Shown here: positions 8,327 through 14,645 of the stretch, piece after piece
Position numbering within the stretch: position 1 is the first letter of the stretch
How the letters are laid out: every line of letters begins with the position of its first letter
Assembly (NCBI GenBank): GCA_050330955.1
Contig: JBHJHJ010000168.1
Location: 1-15,616 of the forward strand
DNA length: 15,616 nucleotides
DNA from: JBCCAG01 sp050330955
GTDB taxonomy: Bacteria; Cyanobacteriota; Cyanobacteriia; CAKZMO01
Reading direction: 5' to 3'
Program-made: the position numbers and the translations under genes
Notes under the pieces: generated by a model
What the model was told of the DNA's origin: nothing
Databases searched by the model: none
The model's input: the letters and a program-made list of their open reading frames with translations, nothing else

Positions 8327-8464
8327 GGCTTAAGCTCCAGGGACATGATTAGATGGCTGCTCTATCCTGTCTCACTAGGATTGGGGCGATTGTAGCCGTC
8401 GCCACACTTTTGTCGTGTGACCTGGCGATCGCCCTAGCGCCTGTCTTGACCATCTTTCTACGCC

Positions 8465-8489
8465 GCTGATTTTGGCCTATCAAATCAGC
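8465..8489 (-). terminator. Hairpin overlapping the guanine deaminase stop codon
   Basis: A perfect 8-bp stem (GCTGATTT/AAATCAGC) encloses a 9-base loop. It spans the TGA stop of the guanine deaminase gene (8480-8482, read on the minus strand). No U-tract follows, so a classical intrinsic terminator is not shown. It may act as a 3'-end stabiliser or a weak terminator before the ABC gene 150 bp downstream. Confidence 0.35.
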
Positions 8490-9856
8490 CGCTCTCCCAT
8501 AATATAGGTTGCCTCCACCGCCCGGTCGTCCCCCAAAATCATTAGCGAGAAAAGGCGATCGCTAAGCTGCTCTAGCGTGGTCGGCCATTCGGAGTTGCGA
8601 AAGGACATCAGCGGCGTCGCGCGGGAGTTGAGCACCACCACATCGGCTTCCTTTCCCACCTCGAAGTTTCCCAAGACGTGGTCGAGATTGAGGGCGCGGG
8701 CTCCCCCAAGGGTGGCAAGGAAGATAGCCTGGAACGGCGAAAGCGTCTGCCCTTGAAGCTGGGCCACTTTGTAGGCCTCACCTGCGGTACGCAGCAGGGA
8801 GAAGCTGGTCCCCGCGCCGATGTCGGTACCTAAACCCAGCTTTACCGGATGCTCAGGCGTAATCGCCTGGTGTAGGGGAAATAGACCGCTGCCCAAAAAT
8901 AAATTTGATGTGGGACAAAAGGCGATCGCCGACTGGGCCGCTGACAGCCGCTCAAACTCCGACGGCGCGAGCTGGACGCCGTGGGCAAACACTGACCGAT
9001 CTGTAACCAATCCTGCCTGCTCATAGACCTGCAGGTAATCCCTGCAGTGGGGGAAAAGCTCGCTGACTTGAGCCACCTCTGCCGCACTTTCCGACAAGTG
9101 GGTATGGAGGTAAACATCTGGAAACTCTTGCAAGAGCTGGCCTGCTGCGGCAAGCTGTTTGGCACTAGAGGTAATGGCGAAACGAGGGGTGACGGCATAC
9201 AGCGCGCGACCTCGGCTGTGCCAGCGGTGAATCAGCTCTCGGCTCTCTTCAAAGGATGAAACTGCTTTATCACAGAGATAGCTAGGGGCGTGACGGTCCA
9301 TCATCACTCGTCCCGCAATCATCCTTAGGTTTCGGCGCTCTGCAGCCTCAAAAAAGGCGTCTACCGATGCCGAAAAAATGGTCGTGAATACCAGCGCTGT
9401 CGTTGTACCGTGGCGCAGCAGCTCATCTAGAAAAAGCTCAGCGACGCCTTGGGCATAGGCCCGATCATGAAAGCGGCCCTCAGCAGGAAAAACGTATTCA
9501 GAGAGCCAGCTCAGCAGTTGTTCCCCATAGGCAGCGACGACGCCGGTTTGAGGATAGTGGATGTGGGCGTCGATGAAGCCAGGGGTGATGAGCCGGTGGG
9601 GATAGTGATGAATCGGAATGGCCCCGTAGGTCTCTTTAAGAGTGCTATAGGGTCCAACCGCGGAAATGCGTCCCTGCTCAATCACCAGAAGCCCATCGGG
9701 AATATAGCGGATGCTTTGGGCTGGGGAGACCTCAAAGGGATTGTCAAGACAGTCCACAAGCCCTCCTCTCAGGGCCAGTGACTTGTAGGCCGGCTTGTGG
9801 GACAAAAGTTGGGACGATGGTGTAGTAGTAGATTGAGCTGCAGGGACACCTACCAT
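8480..9856 (-). CDS. guaD: Guanine deaminase
   Basis: A 458-residue amidohydrolase that converts guanine to xanthine and ammonia in purine salvage or catabolism, in the cytoplasm. The zinc-site series is complete: PGFIDAHIHYPQT (His98, His100), HTHLSE (His253), FAHG (His292) and GLGTDIGAGTS (Asp345). The GEQLLSWLSEYVFPAE stretch at about 111-126, next to the HxH motif, is characteristic of guanine deaminase rather than chlorohydrolases or cytosine deaminase. The first 24 residues or so look like a non-conserved extension, and no Shine-Dalgarno is obvious before the ATG, so the start is uncertain. No other purine-catabolism genes are nearby. The broken ABC ATPase follows 153 bp downstream on the same strand. 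Confidence 0.95.
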   Translation of the reverse strand: MVGVPAAQSTTTPSSQLLSHKPAYKSLALRGGLVDCLDNPFEVSPAQSIRYIPDGLLVIEQGRISAVGPYSTLKETYGAIPIHHYPHRLITPGFIDAHIHYPQTGVVAAYGEQLLSWLSEYVFPAEGRFHDRAYAQGVAELFLDELLRHGTTTALVFTTIFSASVDAFFEAAERRNLRMIAGRVMMDRHAPSYLCDKAVSSFEESRELIHRWHSRGRALYAVTPRFAITSSAKQLAAAGQLLQEFPDVYLHTHLSESAAEVAQVSELFPHCRDYLQVYEQAGLVTDRSVFAHGVQLAPSEFERLSAAQSAIAFCPTSNLFLGSGLFPLHQAITPEHPVKLGLGTDIGAGTSFSLLRTAGEAYKVAQLQGQTLSPFQAIFLATLGGARALNLDHVLGNFEVGKEADVVVLNSRATPLMSFRNSEWPTTLEQLSDRLFSLMILGDDRAVEATYIMGERLI

Positions 9857-10225
9857 TGCGCTGTACCGGGGGCAGTTGGCCTAGATTATCACTTCTGACC
9901 TAACTCACAGAATCATTCGGGCAAATCACTCGGGATTGTTACATCTGTGGGCTTAGGCAGTTCGTAACCGGCATAGCCGTACTGTAGCAGTAATATAATG
10001 TATTGCAAGCAACACATTGTTGAGGATAATGTAGACTATAATTTACATCCATATGGGTAGTGGCAAACGCTCATTGCTTTGCTACGTTATTTAAAATCGT
10101 TTCGGATTTCACTTCTTCCTTTGCGTGCGGCCCCTAATATATATTGCCAAATATATATTGCTGAATATTTTGTTAAATATTGGTCCAGAGAACTACTCTG
10201 CGCAGAGAAACAGCACAAAAAAGAT
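9857..10225. promoter_or_regulatory. Divergent intergenic region between guaD and the cyAbrB gene
   Basis: This 369-bp gap is AT-rich over its right half. Two exact TATAAT hexamers on the plus strand, at 9994-9999 and 10037-10042, are plausible -10 elements for the cyAbrB gene, but neither has a good -35 at standard spacing. A short dyad CAACA-CAT-TGTTG (10010-10022) lies between them. A 12-bp direct repeat sits further right (separate entry). The open frame upstream of the cyAbrB ATG shows no protein similarity and I treat it as non-coding. Confidence 0.4.
10136..10161. repeat. AT-rich 12-bp direct repeat in the cyAbrB leader
   Basis: AATATATATTGC occurs exactly at 10136-10147 and 10150-10161, a 14-bp period. 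A looser relative (GAATATTTTG) starts at 10163. It lies 65-90 bp before the cyAbrB ATG. AbrB-fold proteins often bind AT-rich DNA with loose sequence demands, so an autoregulatory site is possible, but this is inference. Confidence 0.45.
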
Positions 10226-10576
10226 ATGACTAAACCTCTAACCGGCAAGGCACTTCTCCAAAAAGTTGAGACTCTATCCCATCTCTCTAAGCGAGAGACC
10301 GCTCGCGAATGCGGCTACGTCAGCACCAATGGACGGGGGGAAGAAAAGACGAACCTGGCTGAATTTTACGACGCCCTGCTAGAGGCCAAGGGCATTCGAC
10401 TGGAGCCGGATAAACACGCAGATAGGCGAGGGCGTGAGGCAGACTACCGGGCCAGGGTCCAAAAAAATGGTCAGATTGTGATTGGCTCATCCTACACAGA
10501 AAAGATGAACCTCCAGCCCGGAGATGAATTTGAGGTCAAGCTGGGCTACAAACACATCCATCTCAACGCTCTCTAG
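10226..10576 (+). CDS. Cyanobacterial AbrB-like transcriptional regulator (cyAbrB)
   Basis: A 116-residue protein. It opens with MTKPLTGKALLQKV and a basic region, and ends with an AbrB-type swapped-hairpin segment at about 78-113 (VQKNGQIVIGSSYTEKMNLQPGDEFEVKLGYKHIHL). In cyAbrB proteins the AbrB domain is C-terminal, as here. Members are linked to carbon/nitrogen balance and global regulation in cyanobacteria and act as DNA-binding oligomers. The ATG at 10226 begins exactly where family similarity starts. The frame is open upstream to a TTG at 10079, but those 49 codons look unrelated, so I reject that start. No strong Shine-Dalgarno is seen. It may be expressed alone or read through to the gene at 10659. 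Confidence 0.93.
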   Translation: MTKPLTGKALLQKVETLSHLSKRETARECGYVSTNGRGEEKTNLAEFYDALLEAKGIRLEPDKHADRRGREADYRARVQKNGQIVIGSSYTEKMNLQPGDEFEVKLGYKHIHLNAL

Positions 10577-10609
10577 CTGCGAGAGCGATCGCGGCCCTGT
10601 CTTTACGTC

Positions 10610-10634
10610 CCGTTTCCTCCGTATAGTAAAACGG
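10610..10634 (+). other. Small hairpin between the cyAbrB gene and the next gene
   Basis: A perfect 6-bp stem (CCGTTT/AAACGG) with a 13-base loop lies 34 bp after the cyAbrB stop. The loop contains a plus-strand TATAGT (10622-10627) that could be a -10 box for the gene at 10659. No U-tract follows. Either role, terminator or promoter, is unproven. Confidence 0.2.
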
Positions 10635-10658
10635 CAACTCCTTTAATCGCCTGCCCTT

Positions 10659-11186
10659 ATGACTCCCCGCTTCGCCACCGCCGACGCCTGGGAACAGGCC
10701 AATCTGCTAATGCAGCCCGCCTTCATTCGCGTCGTCGATAACCTGCGCAAACAGCTAGAGCGATCGCCCTGGCAGGGTGCCTATCGAGACGTGCTGGTGT
10801 GGCCTGAGGGCACCGAGGAGGCGGAGCGGCGGCGGGTACTGCACCTGCAGGAGGCGCTCAAAGCAGCCAGCTCAGCGGAGGTGGCCGACATTCAAGCGTC
10901 CCTCAGCCAAATGCCCCAGCCCTATCCCGGCTATGAACTGTGCCTGACCCAGGGAGAGCAAGAAGTTACGGTAGAGCTGTGGCAACTGTGCTACCGCATC
11001 TGTTTTTTGAACTACGGCGAAGGCGCCGCCGCAGTCGTAGATGCGGAGCTGATTGATGAGGTCGGGGACGTGGACTGGCCGCAGCTAGATGCCAAGGCAA
11101 AATTATTGATTGAAGAAATTTTTGCAGGACTGCCCCAGAGTAAGGCTGAGATGGGAGAACGGGGAGAATTAAACCAACTCAGGTGA
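10659..11186 (+). CDS. Unrecognised 175-residue protein, probably a conserved cyanobacterial protein
   Basis: I cannot name a family. It is acidic, Trp- and Glu-rich, soluble and without signal peptide or membrane segment. Residues 11-35 (WEQANLLMQPAFIRVVDNLRKQLER) and 52-90 look helical. A compact middle segment follows, PYPGYELCLTQGEQEVTVELWQLCYRICFLNY at about 88-119. The C-terminal stretch from about 158 (QSKAEMGERGELNQLR) is charged and likely disordered. Codon composition and an internal HIP1 site match the host, which supports a real coding gene. Its end overlaps the convergent methyltransferase gene by 8 bp. No Shine-Dalgarno is obvious before the ATG, but the start gives a sensible N-terminus. 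Confidence 0.8.
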   Translation: MTPRFATADAWEQANLLMQPAFIRVVDNLRKQLERSPWQGAYRDVLVWPEGTEEAERRRVLHLQEALKAASSAEVADIQASLSQMPQPYPGYELCLTQGEQEVTVELWQLCYRICFLNYGEGAAAVVDAELIDEVGDVDWPQLDAKAKLLIEEIFAGLPQSKAEMGERGELNQLR

Positions 11187-11946
11187 GCTGACCATAGTAC
11201 ATACGCGTCGTATATTCAATCGCAACTTGGCCATTGACGCTGTGGGCTTCAAAGATATTGGCTAGATTGTCCAGCATCGATTGGTAGTCGGGGTGGTCAG
11301 CTTCGGGGGTGTAAGAAGACGACAGCATTACCCCGCTCAAGCCCTCGTAGTCAAATATTTGACTATGGTTCAGGGTCGCTAGCGTAAACCGATTTGACCC
11401 ATAGAACTGGGCGAGATTATCCCGCTCGAAGAAGCGACGGAAAACCTCGGTGTAGCCGATGCCATAGCGCTGCAAAAGCTGCTCATAGTCCGCTAAAAAA
11501 GGCGTATCGCTGCAGCGATCGTTCCACACCAGCATCACATAACCCTCAGGCCGGAGGATGCGGCAAAACTCGCGGCGGGCGGCCTCTCTATCAAACCAGT
11601 GGAAGGCCTGACCCGCGGTGACAAAGTCAACGCTGGCGTCAGGAAGCGCAGTGGCTTCAGCACGCCCGTCCACGCTGTAGAAATTAGGGCGGTGGGCAAG
11701 ACGCGATTCCGCCGCCTGGCGCATGGGGGCGTTGGGTTCTACTGCGTAGACGGGGTTACCGTGGTCCAAGAAAAGCTGGGTAAGAATGCCGGTGCCGGAG
11801 CCCACGTCGGCAATGGGGCTGTCGGGGGTGAGCTGACAGTAGGCCTCTAGAGTAGTGAGTACGGCTGGGGGGTAAGTGGGGCGATATTTGACGTAGTTCT
11901 CCACGCGGGTGGAAAAGCGCTGGGTGGGGTCTAAGGAATTGGCCAT
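11179..11946 (-). CDS. Class I SAM-dependent methyltransferase (Methyltransf_11/25 type)
   Basis: A 255-residue protein with the Rossmann-like SAM fold. Motif I is IADVGSGTGILTQ (46-58), followed by the acidic Glu70 in VYAVEPN that binds the ribose. A motif like AEATALPDASVDFVTAGQAFHWFD at about 97-119 and the RILRPEGYVMLVWND segment (about 129-143) are typical of small-molecule methyltransferases of this group. The FSTRVENYVKYRPTYP N-terminus is also seen in these proteins, which supports the ATG chosen. The substrate is unknown. The start codon lies only about 30 bp from the end of a transposase remnant on the same strand, and no Shine-Dalgarno is visible there. Expression signals may therefore derive from the insertion or have been lost. 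It is not in an operon. Confidence 0.9.
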   Translation of the reverse strand: MANSLDPTQRFSTRVENYVKYRPTYPPAVLTTLEAYCQLTPDSPIADVGSGTGILTQLFLDHGNPVYAVEPNAPMRQAAESRLAHRPNFYSVDGRAEATALPDASVDFVTAGQAFHWFDREAARREFCRILRPEGYVMLVWNDRCSDTPFLADYEQLLQRYGIGYTEVFRRFFERDNLAQFYGSNRFTLATLNHSQIFDYEGLSGVMLSSSYTPEADHPDYQSMLDNLANIFEAHSVNGQVAIEYTTRMYYGQLT

Positions 11947-12179
11947 GGAGATTTACCGATTACGGACAACTTCTGGACCGGGGGAAAGTGAAAGCGAAAG
12001 CGCGGATGTGCGTCAAGCCAGGCAGTAATCTTCTTGCCAGTGTGCATTCTGGCGTTGTCTAGCACAATGTGCAGCTGCCTCACCTCACTAAAAATTTGCT
12101 CGTCAAGGTGGTCCAAAGAGTCTATCAGCTCCTCCACCGCTTGCGCTCGTAGTCTCGATGACTCTCGAGCGAGTCGCGC
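11931..12179 (-). pseudogene. IS630-family transposase fragment
   Basis: On the minus strand, roughly 12137-11976 encodes LHIVLDNARMHTGKKITAWL, then DAHPRFRFHFPPV. This matches the DDE-endonuclease core of IS630/Tc1-mariner type transposases. The Asp of VLDN is the second catalytic aspartate. The HxxPRxxxHF(T/P)P segment usually precedes the SWLN...E motif with the third acidic residue. Here similarity stops just before that motif, and the upstream two-thirds (first Asp, helix-turn-helix) is absent: the frame closes at 12180-12182. It is therefore an inactive relic. Its 3' part overlaps the methyltransferase start codon. No clear terminal repeats or TA duplication were found. Confidence 0.75.
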
Positions 12180-12388
12180 TCACCTAGATAACCCTAGGGG
12201 CATCGCTCTCTGGTAAATCTTGACCCCTCTCAGGCGAGTATCATTCACTCACTGGCAAGGTCTATTTACCCTCGGGCGAGTTCCAACCATTCTCGGGTGA
12301 GTATTGTTAACGTAGGAGCCCGAAGGGAATCATACTTGGGTAAGTTCCAATCGCTCACAGATGAGCCCTGATCACGCTCAAATGAGAC
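12164..12388. repeat. Periodic array of short degenerate dyads (CTC-N4/6-GAG) before nadC
   Basis: About nine small inverted repeats occur with centres near 12168, 12190, 12211, 12233, 12253, 12275, 12296, 12339, 12359 and 12381. The average spacing is about 21 bp, with one position near 12318 unrecognisable. Most are CTC-N4-GAG followed by T: CTC-AGGC-GAG (12229), CTC-GGGC-GAG (12271), CTC-GGGT-GAG (12292). Two or three have a 6-base spacer, such as CTC-ACAGAT-GAG (12354). At 12335 both arms change together (CTT-GGGT-AAG), keeping the symmetry. At 12183 the arms are CCTAG/CTAGG. The copy at 12206 is broken. The spacing equals two DNA helical turns, which would put sites on one face. Function is unknown; a protein-binding array or a decayed repeat family are both possible. 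Confidence 0.6.
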
Positions 12389-12443
12389 TAATAGAAATGC
12401 CATAGTTTAGATAACGGCCACTGAAACAGGGAGGACTGAGGAC

Positions 12444-13349
12444 ATGGCAAACCCATCGGCGCAGCGGGACCAAGGGATCGCAACGCCCATCCTAAGGCCC
12501 ACCGCTCCCCCCGCCCTGATCATTGACCCACTTTTAGAAGCCTGGCTCAAAGAAGACATTGGGCGTGGCGATCGCACCACGGACGCGCTGTGCTCAGCCG
12601 GCGCGGCCCAGGGGCGGGCCCAATGGATCTGCAAAGAAGCCGGGGTGGTCGCGGGGCTGGCGATCGCGCCGCGCGTGTTTCAAATTCTTGACCCCGAGGT
12701 GGCTTTTGAGCCCCTTGTAGACGAGGGAGCACAGTGTGAAGCGGGCCGGCCCATTGCTGAACTCTCTGGCCCCGCTGCCGCCCTGCTGACGGGGGAGCGG
12801 GTCGCCCTCAACTTGGCTATGCGCCTCTGCGGGATTGCCACCGTAACGCGGCAGTACGTAGAGGCGATCGCTGACCTGCCCGCCCAGATTGTGGACACCC
12901 GCAAAACCACGCCAGGGCTGCGGCTGTTGGAAAAATACGCCACCCAGGTTGGCGGAGCGCAGAACCACCGCATGGGCCTCGACGACAGCGTCATGATTAA
13001 GGACAACCACATTGCCGCAGCGGGGGGCATTGCCCAGGCGATTGAGCGGATCCGTCGCCGCATTCCCTACCCCCTGGCCATCGAAGTCGAGACAGAATCT
13101 TTGGCCCAGGTTAAAGACGCCTTAGCCAGCAAAGCGGACATCATCATGCTGGACAACATGGCCCCTGCCTTGATGGCGGAGGCGGTACAGATGATTCGAG
13201 CCGCCAGCGATCGCGTCAAGATTGAGGCCTCAGGCAACGTCACCCTCGGCACCATTCGAGCCGTGGCGGAAACCGGCGTCGATTACATTTCCACCAGCGC
13301 CCCCATAACGCGATCGCGGTGGTTGGACTTGAGCATGCGCATGACGTAG
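12444..13349 (+). CDS. nadC: Nicotinate-nucleotide pyrophosphorylase (carboxylating), quinolinate phosphoribosyltransferase
   Basis: A 301-residue enzyme of de novo NAD synthesis. It turns quinolinate and PRPP into nicotinate mononucleotide, pyrophosphate and CO2 in the cytoplasm. Signature segments are all present: LKEDIGRGDRTT (35-46), GERVALNLAMRLCGIAT (117-133), DTRKTTPGLR (151-160), NHRMGL (174-179), KDNH (186-189), EVE (214-216), LDN (236-238) and EASGN (261-265). The ATG is preceded by GGAGG and GAGGA sequences. The first 25 residues or so are a variable extension before the conserved domain. The preceding 260 bp hold an unusual dyad array, and no other nad gene is adjacent. It ends 11 bp from the convergent MRJP-like gene. 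Confidence 0.97.
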   Translation: MANPSAQRDQGIATPILRPTAPPALIIDPLLEAWLKEDIGRGDRTTDALCSAGAAQGRAQWICKEAGVVAGLAIAPRVFQILDPEVAFEPLVDEGAQCEAGRPIAELSGPAAALLTGERVALNLAMRLCGIATVTRQYVEAIADLPAQIVDTRKTTPGLRLLEKYATQVGGAQNHRMGLDDSVMIKDNHIAAAGGIAQAIERIRRRIPYPLAIEVETESLAQVKDALASKADIIMLDNMAPALMAEAVQMIRAASDRVKIEASGNVTLGTIRAVAETGVDYISTSAPITRSRWLDLSMRMT

Positions 13350-13360
13350 GCCTAACCCGC

Positions 13361-14491
13361 CTAGCGGCCCACGATGCCGGCCTCGACGGCAGGGAACCGC
13401 AGCAGATAATAGGGCGGGACCGAAGCGTCCTCACCGCTGTTGAGCACTGGCGAGCGGTGAAGCTGATTGACCGTGACGTAGATGTAATTGTCAGGCCCAA
13501 ACCCAAACCCGTCCGTCCAGCTCAGCAGCTCATCTTGGTACAGCACCCGGTACTCCCCATCCGGCTGCACAATGCCAATGGCGTCGCCCGTAATATCCGT
13601 GACGTAGACGTTGCCCCCCGCATCGATGGTGATGCCGTCGCTGATGGGCTTATCGCCAAAGCGCTCCACCTGCGCCGCCAGCGCCGCTGAATCTAGCCCC
13701 TCATCCATCAGGTCGGCGGCACGGATCCGGTAAAGCGATCGCCCGGTCATCGGCCCGTAGTAGACCCATTCGTTATCAGGGTCAATCGTGATTGGGTTGA
13801 CCCCGATGCGGGCCGGATCTTCTCCCATACGCACCACCTCCCCATCAATCACCATGTCCAGGTCTTCCGGAACCATAGAGACATGGCCCTCCAGCACCCG
13901 GCGAGCATAGCCGGTGTCCAGGTCCACCACAATCAGCGCCCCATTTCCGCCCCCGGCGGTGTCAGCAATGTAGACCGCATTACGAAAGTCGTCGATGGCG
14001 AAGTCGTTCAAGAAGGCATTTTCAGGAATCAAAGACGGCGGCAGGTAAATTACCCGGTGGAGGCGATCGCTACGGGTGTCCCAACCCACTAAGCGCCCCG
14101 TACCGTTATCGCCGGGGTTATCCAGCATCCACACCACCCCCTGGCGATCGCTGCGGATCCCCAGCACATTATTGAGGCCCACGCCGTCAGCGCTAGGGGA
14201 AGAGGACCAGTCCGCCGTTGGGAAAGGCGCAATCTGCTCGCTGGGCAGCACTTCCACCACCTTAAAGTCGGTGCCGTAGAACTGATGCTGGCTCATAATC
14301 AGCCGTCCGTCGGGGGTGACCGCAATATTGCCGGGCGGGTGCTCTGCTGAAAGCGCCGCCACCGTCTCCAGGCTCGCTGATTCCCGCAGTGGTTCGTGCT
14401 CATCCGCTGCCGCCTTGTCCGCCACAATTGGCCCAGCGGCAACCAGTACAATGCTAGTGGCGGCTATGGCAGCCCAGGCCTGCTTTAGCAT
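13361..14491 (-). CDS. Secreted MRJP/Yellow-like (L-dopachrome tautomerase-related) beta-propeller protein
   Basis: A 376-residue protein with a signal peptide: MLKQAWAAIAATSIVLVAAG, then possible cleavage after VADKAAA (about residue 29) or after IVA (about 24). The mature part resembles the bacterial major-royal-jelly-protein/Yellow family. It has GNIAVTPDGRLIMSQH (54-69), WMLDNPGDNGTGRLVGWDT (121-139), FLNDFAIDDFRNAVYIADTAGGG (160-182), YYGPMTGRSLYRI and ISDGITIDAGGNVYVTDITGDAI. These are repeated propeller-blade strands. SMP-30/gluconolactonase is a related alternative. The location is periplasmic or extracellular. The enzymatic activity of bacterial members is largely undefined, so I give none. 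A strong GAGGAG lies 6 bases before the ATG. It is divergent from the aminopeptidase gene. Confidence 0.85.
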   Translation of the reverse strand: MLKQAWAAIAATSIVLVAAGPIVADKAAADEHEPLRESASLETVAALSAEHPPGNIAVTPDGRLIMSQHQFYGTDFKVVEVLPSEQIAPFPTADWSSSPSADGVGLNNVLGIRSDRQGVVWMLDNPGDNGTGRLVGWDTRSDRLHRVIYLPPSLIPENAFLNDFAIDDFRNAVYIADTAGGGNGALIVVDLDTGYARRVLEGHVSMVPEDLDMVIDGEVVRMGEDPARIGVNPITIDPDNEWVYYGPMTGRSLYRIRAADLMDEGLDSAALAAQVERFGDKPISDGITIDAGGNVYVTDITGDAIGIVQPDGEYRVLYQDELLSWTDGFGFGPDNYIYVTVNQLHRSPVLNSGEDASVPPYYLLRFPAVEAGIVGR

Positions 14492-14645
14492 CTAAATCTC
14501 CTCTGTAACGCCGATCTGTAGCAGCACCAATTGACCGCTACAACCGGCTATCTCTACCACCCTAGGCCAATCCAGCACCAAAACCAACTGGCGGTTTACT
14601 GGTGGTTTCGGTCCCTTTACCCTTTCCTCACCCCGATCTTTATCC
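14492..14645. promoter_or_regulatory. Divergent promoter region, MRJP-like gene and M17 aminopeptidase gene
   Basis: The 154 bp between the two start codons must serve both directions. I could not find convincing sigma70-type -35/-10 pairs on either strand or an obvious operator. The aminopeptidase ATG has no visible Shine-Dalgarno, whereas the MRJP-like gene has a strong one. Confidence 0.35.

Noticed and set aside
8403..8419. CACAC/GTGTG stem upstream of the ABC ATPase gene
   Set aside because: The stem is only 5 bp with a 7-base loop and has no supporting promoter or terminator context.
9904..9942. A second copy of the nadC dyad array upstream of guaD
   Set aside because: Short matches such as CTCACAG and CTCGGG...ATTGTTA are present, but the dyads and the 21-bp period are not, so I mention it only as a possible relative.
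10079..10225. Upstream in-frame extension of the cyAbrB gene starting from TTG
   Set aside because: The 49 extra codons lie in AT-rich promoter-like sequence with no resemblance to AbrB proteins, while family similarity begins exactly at the ATG at 10226.
11949..12220. 9-bp inverted pair AGATTTACC (11949-11957) / GGTAAATCT (12212-12220) as terminal repeats of the IS630 relic
   Set aside because: A 9-bp match over this distance is not very unlikely by chance, the sequences diverge immediately inward, and no TA target duplication is present.
12143..12390. CRISPR array
   Set aside because: Repeat cores are only about 10-11 bp, degenerate, and spaced about 10 bp apart; there are no conserved 25-37 bp repeats, unique spacers or cas genes.
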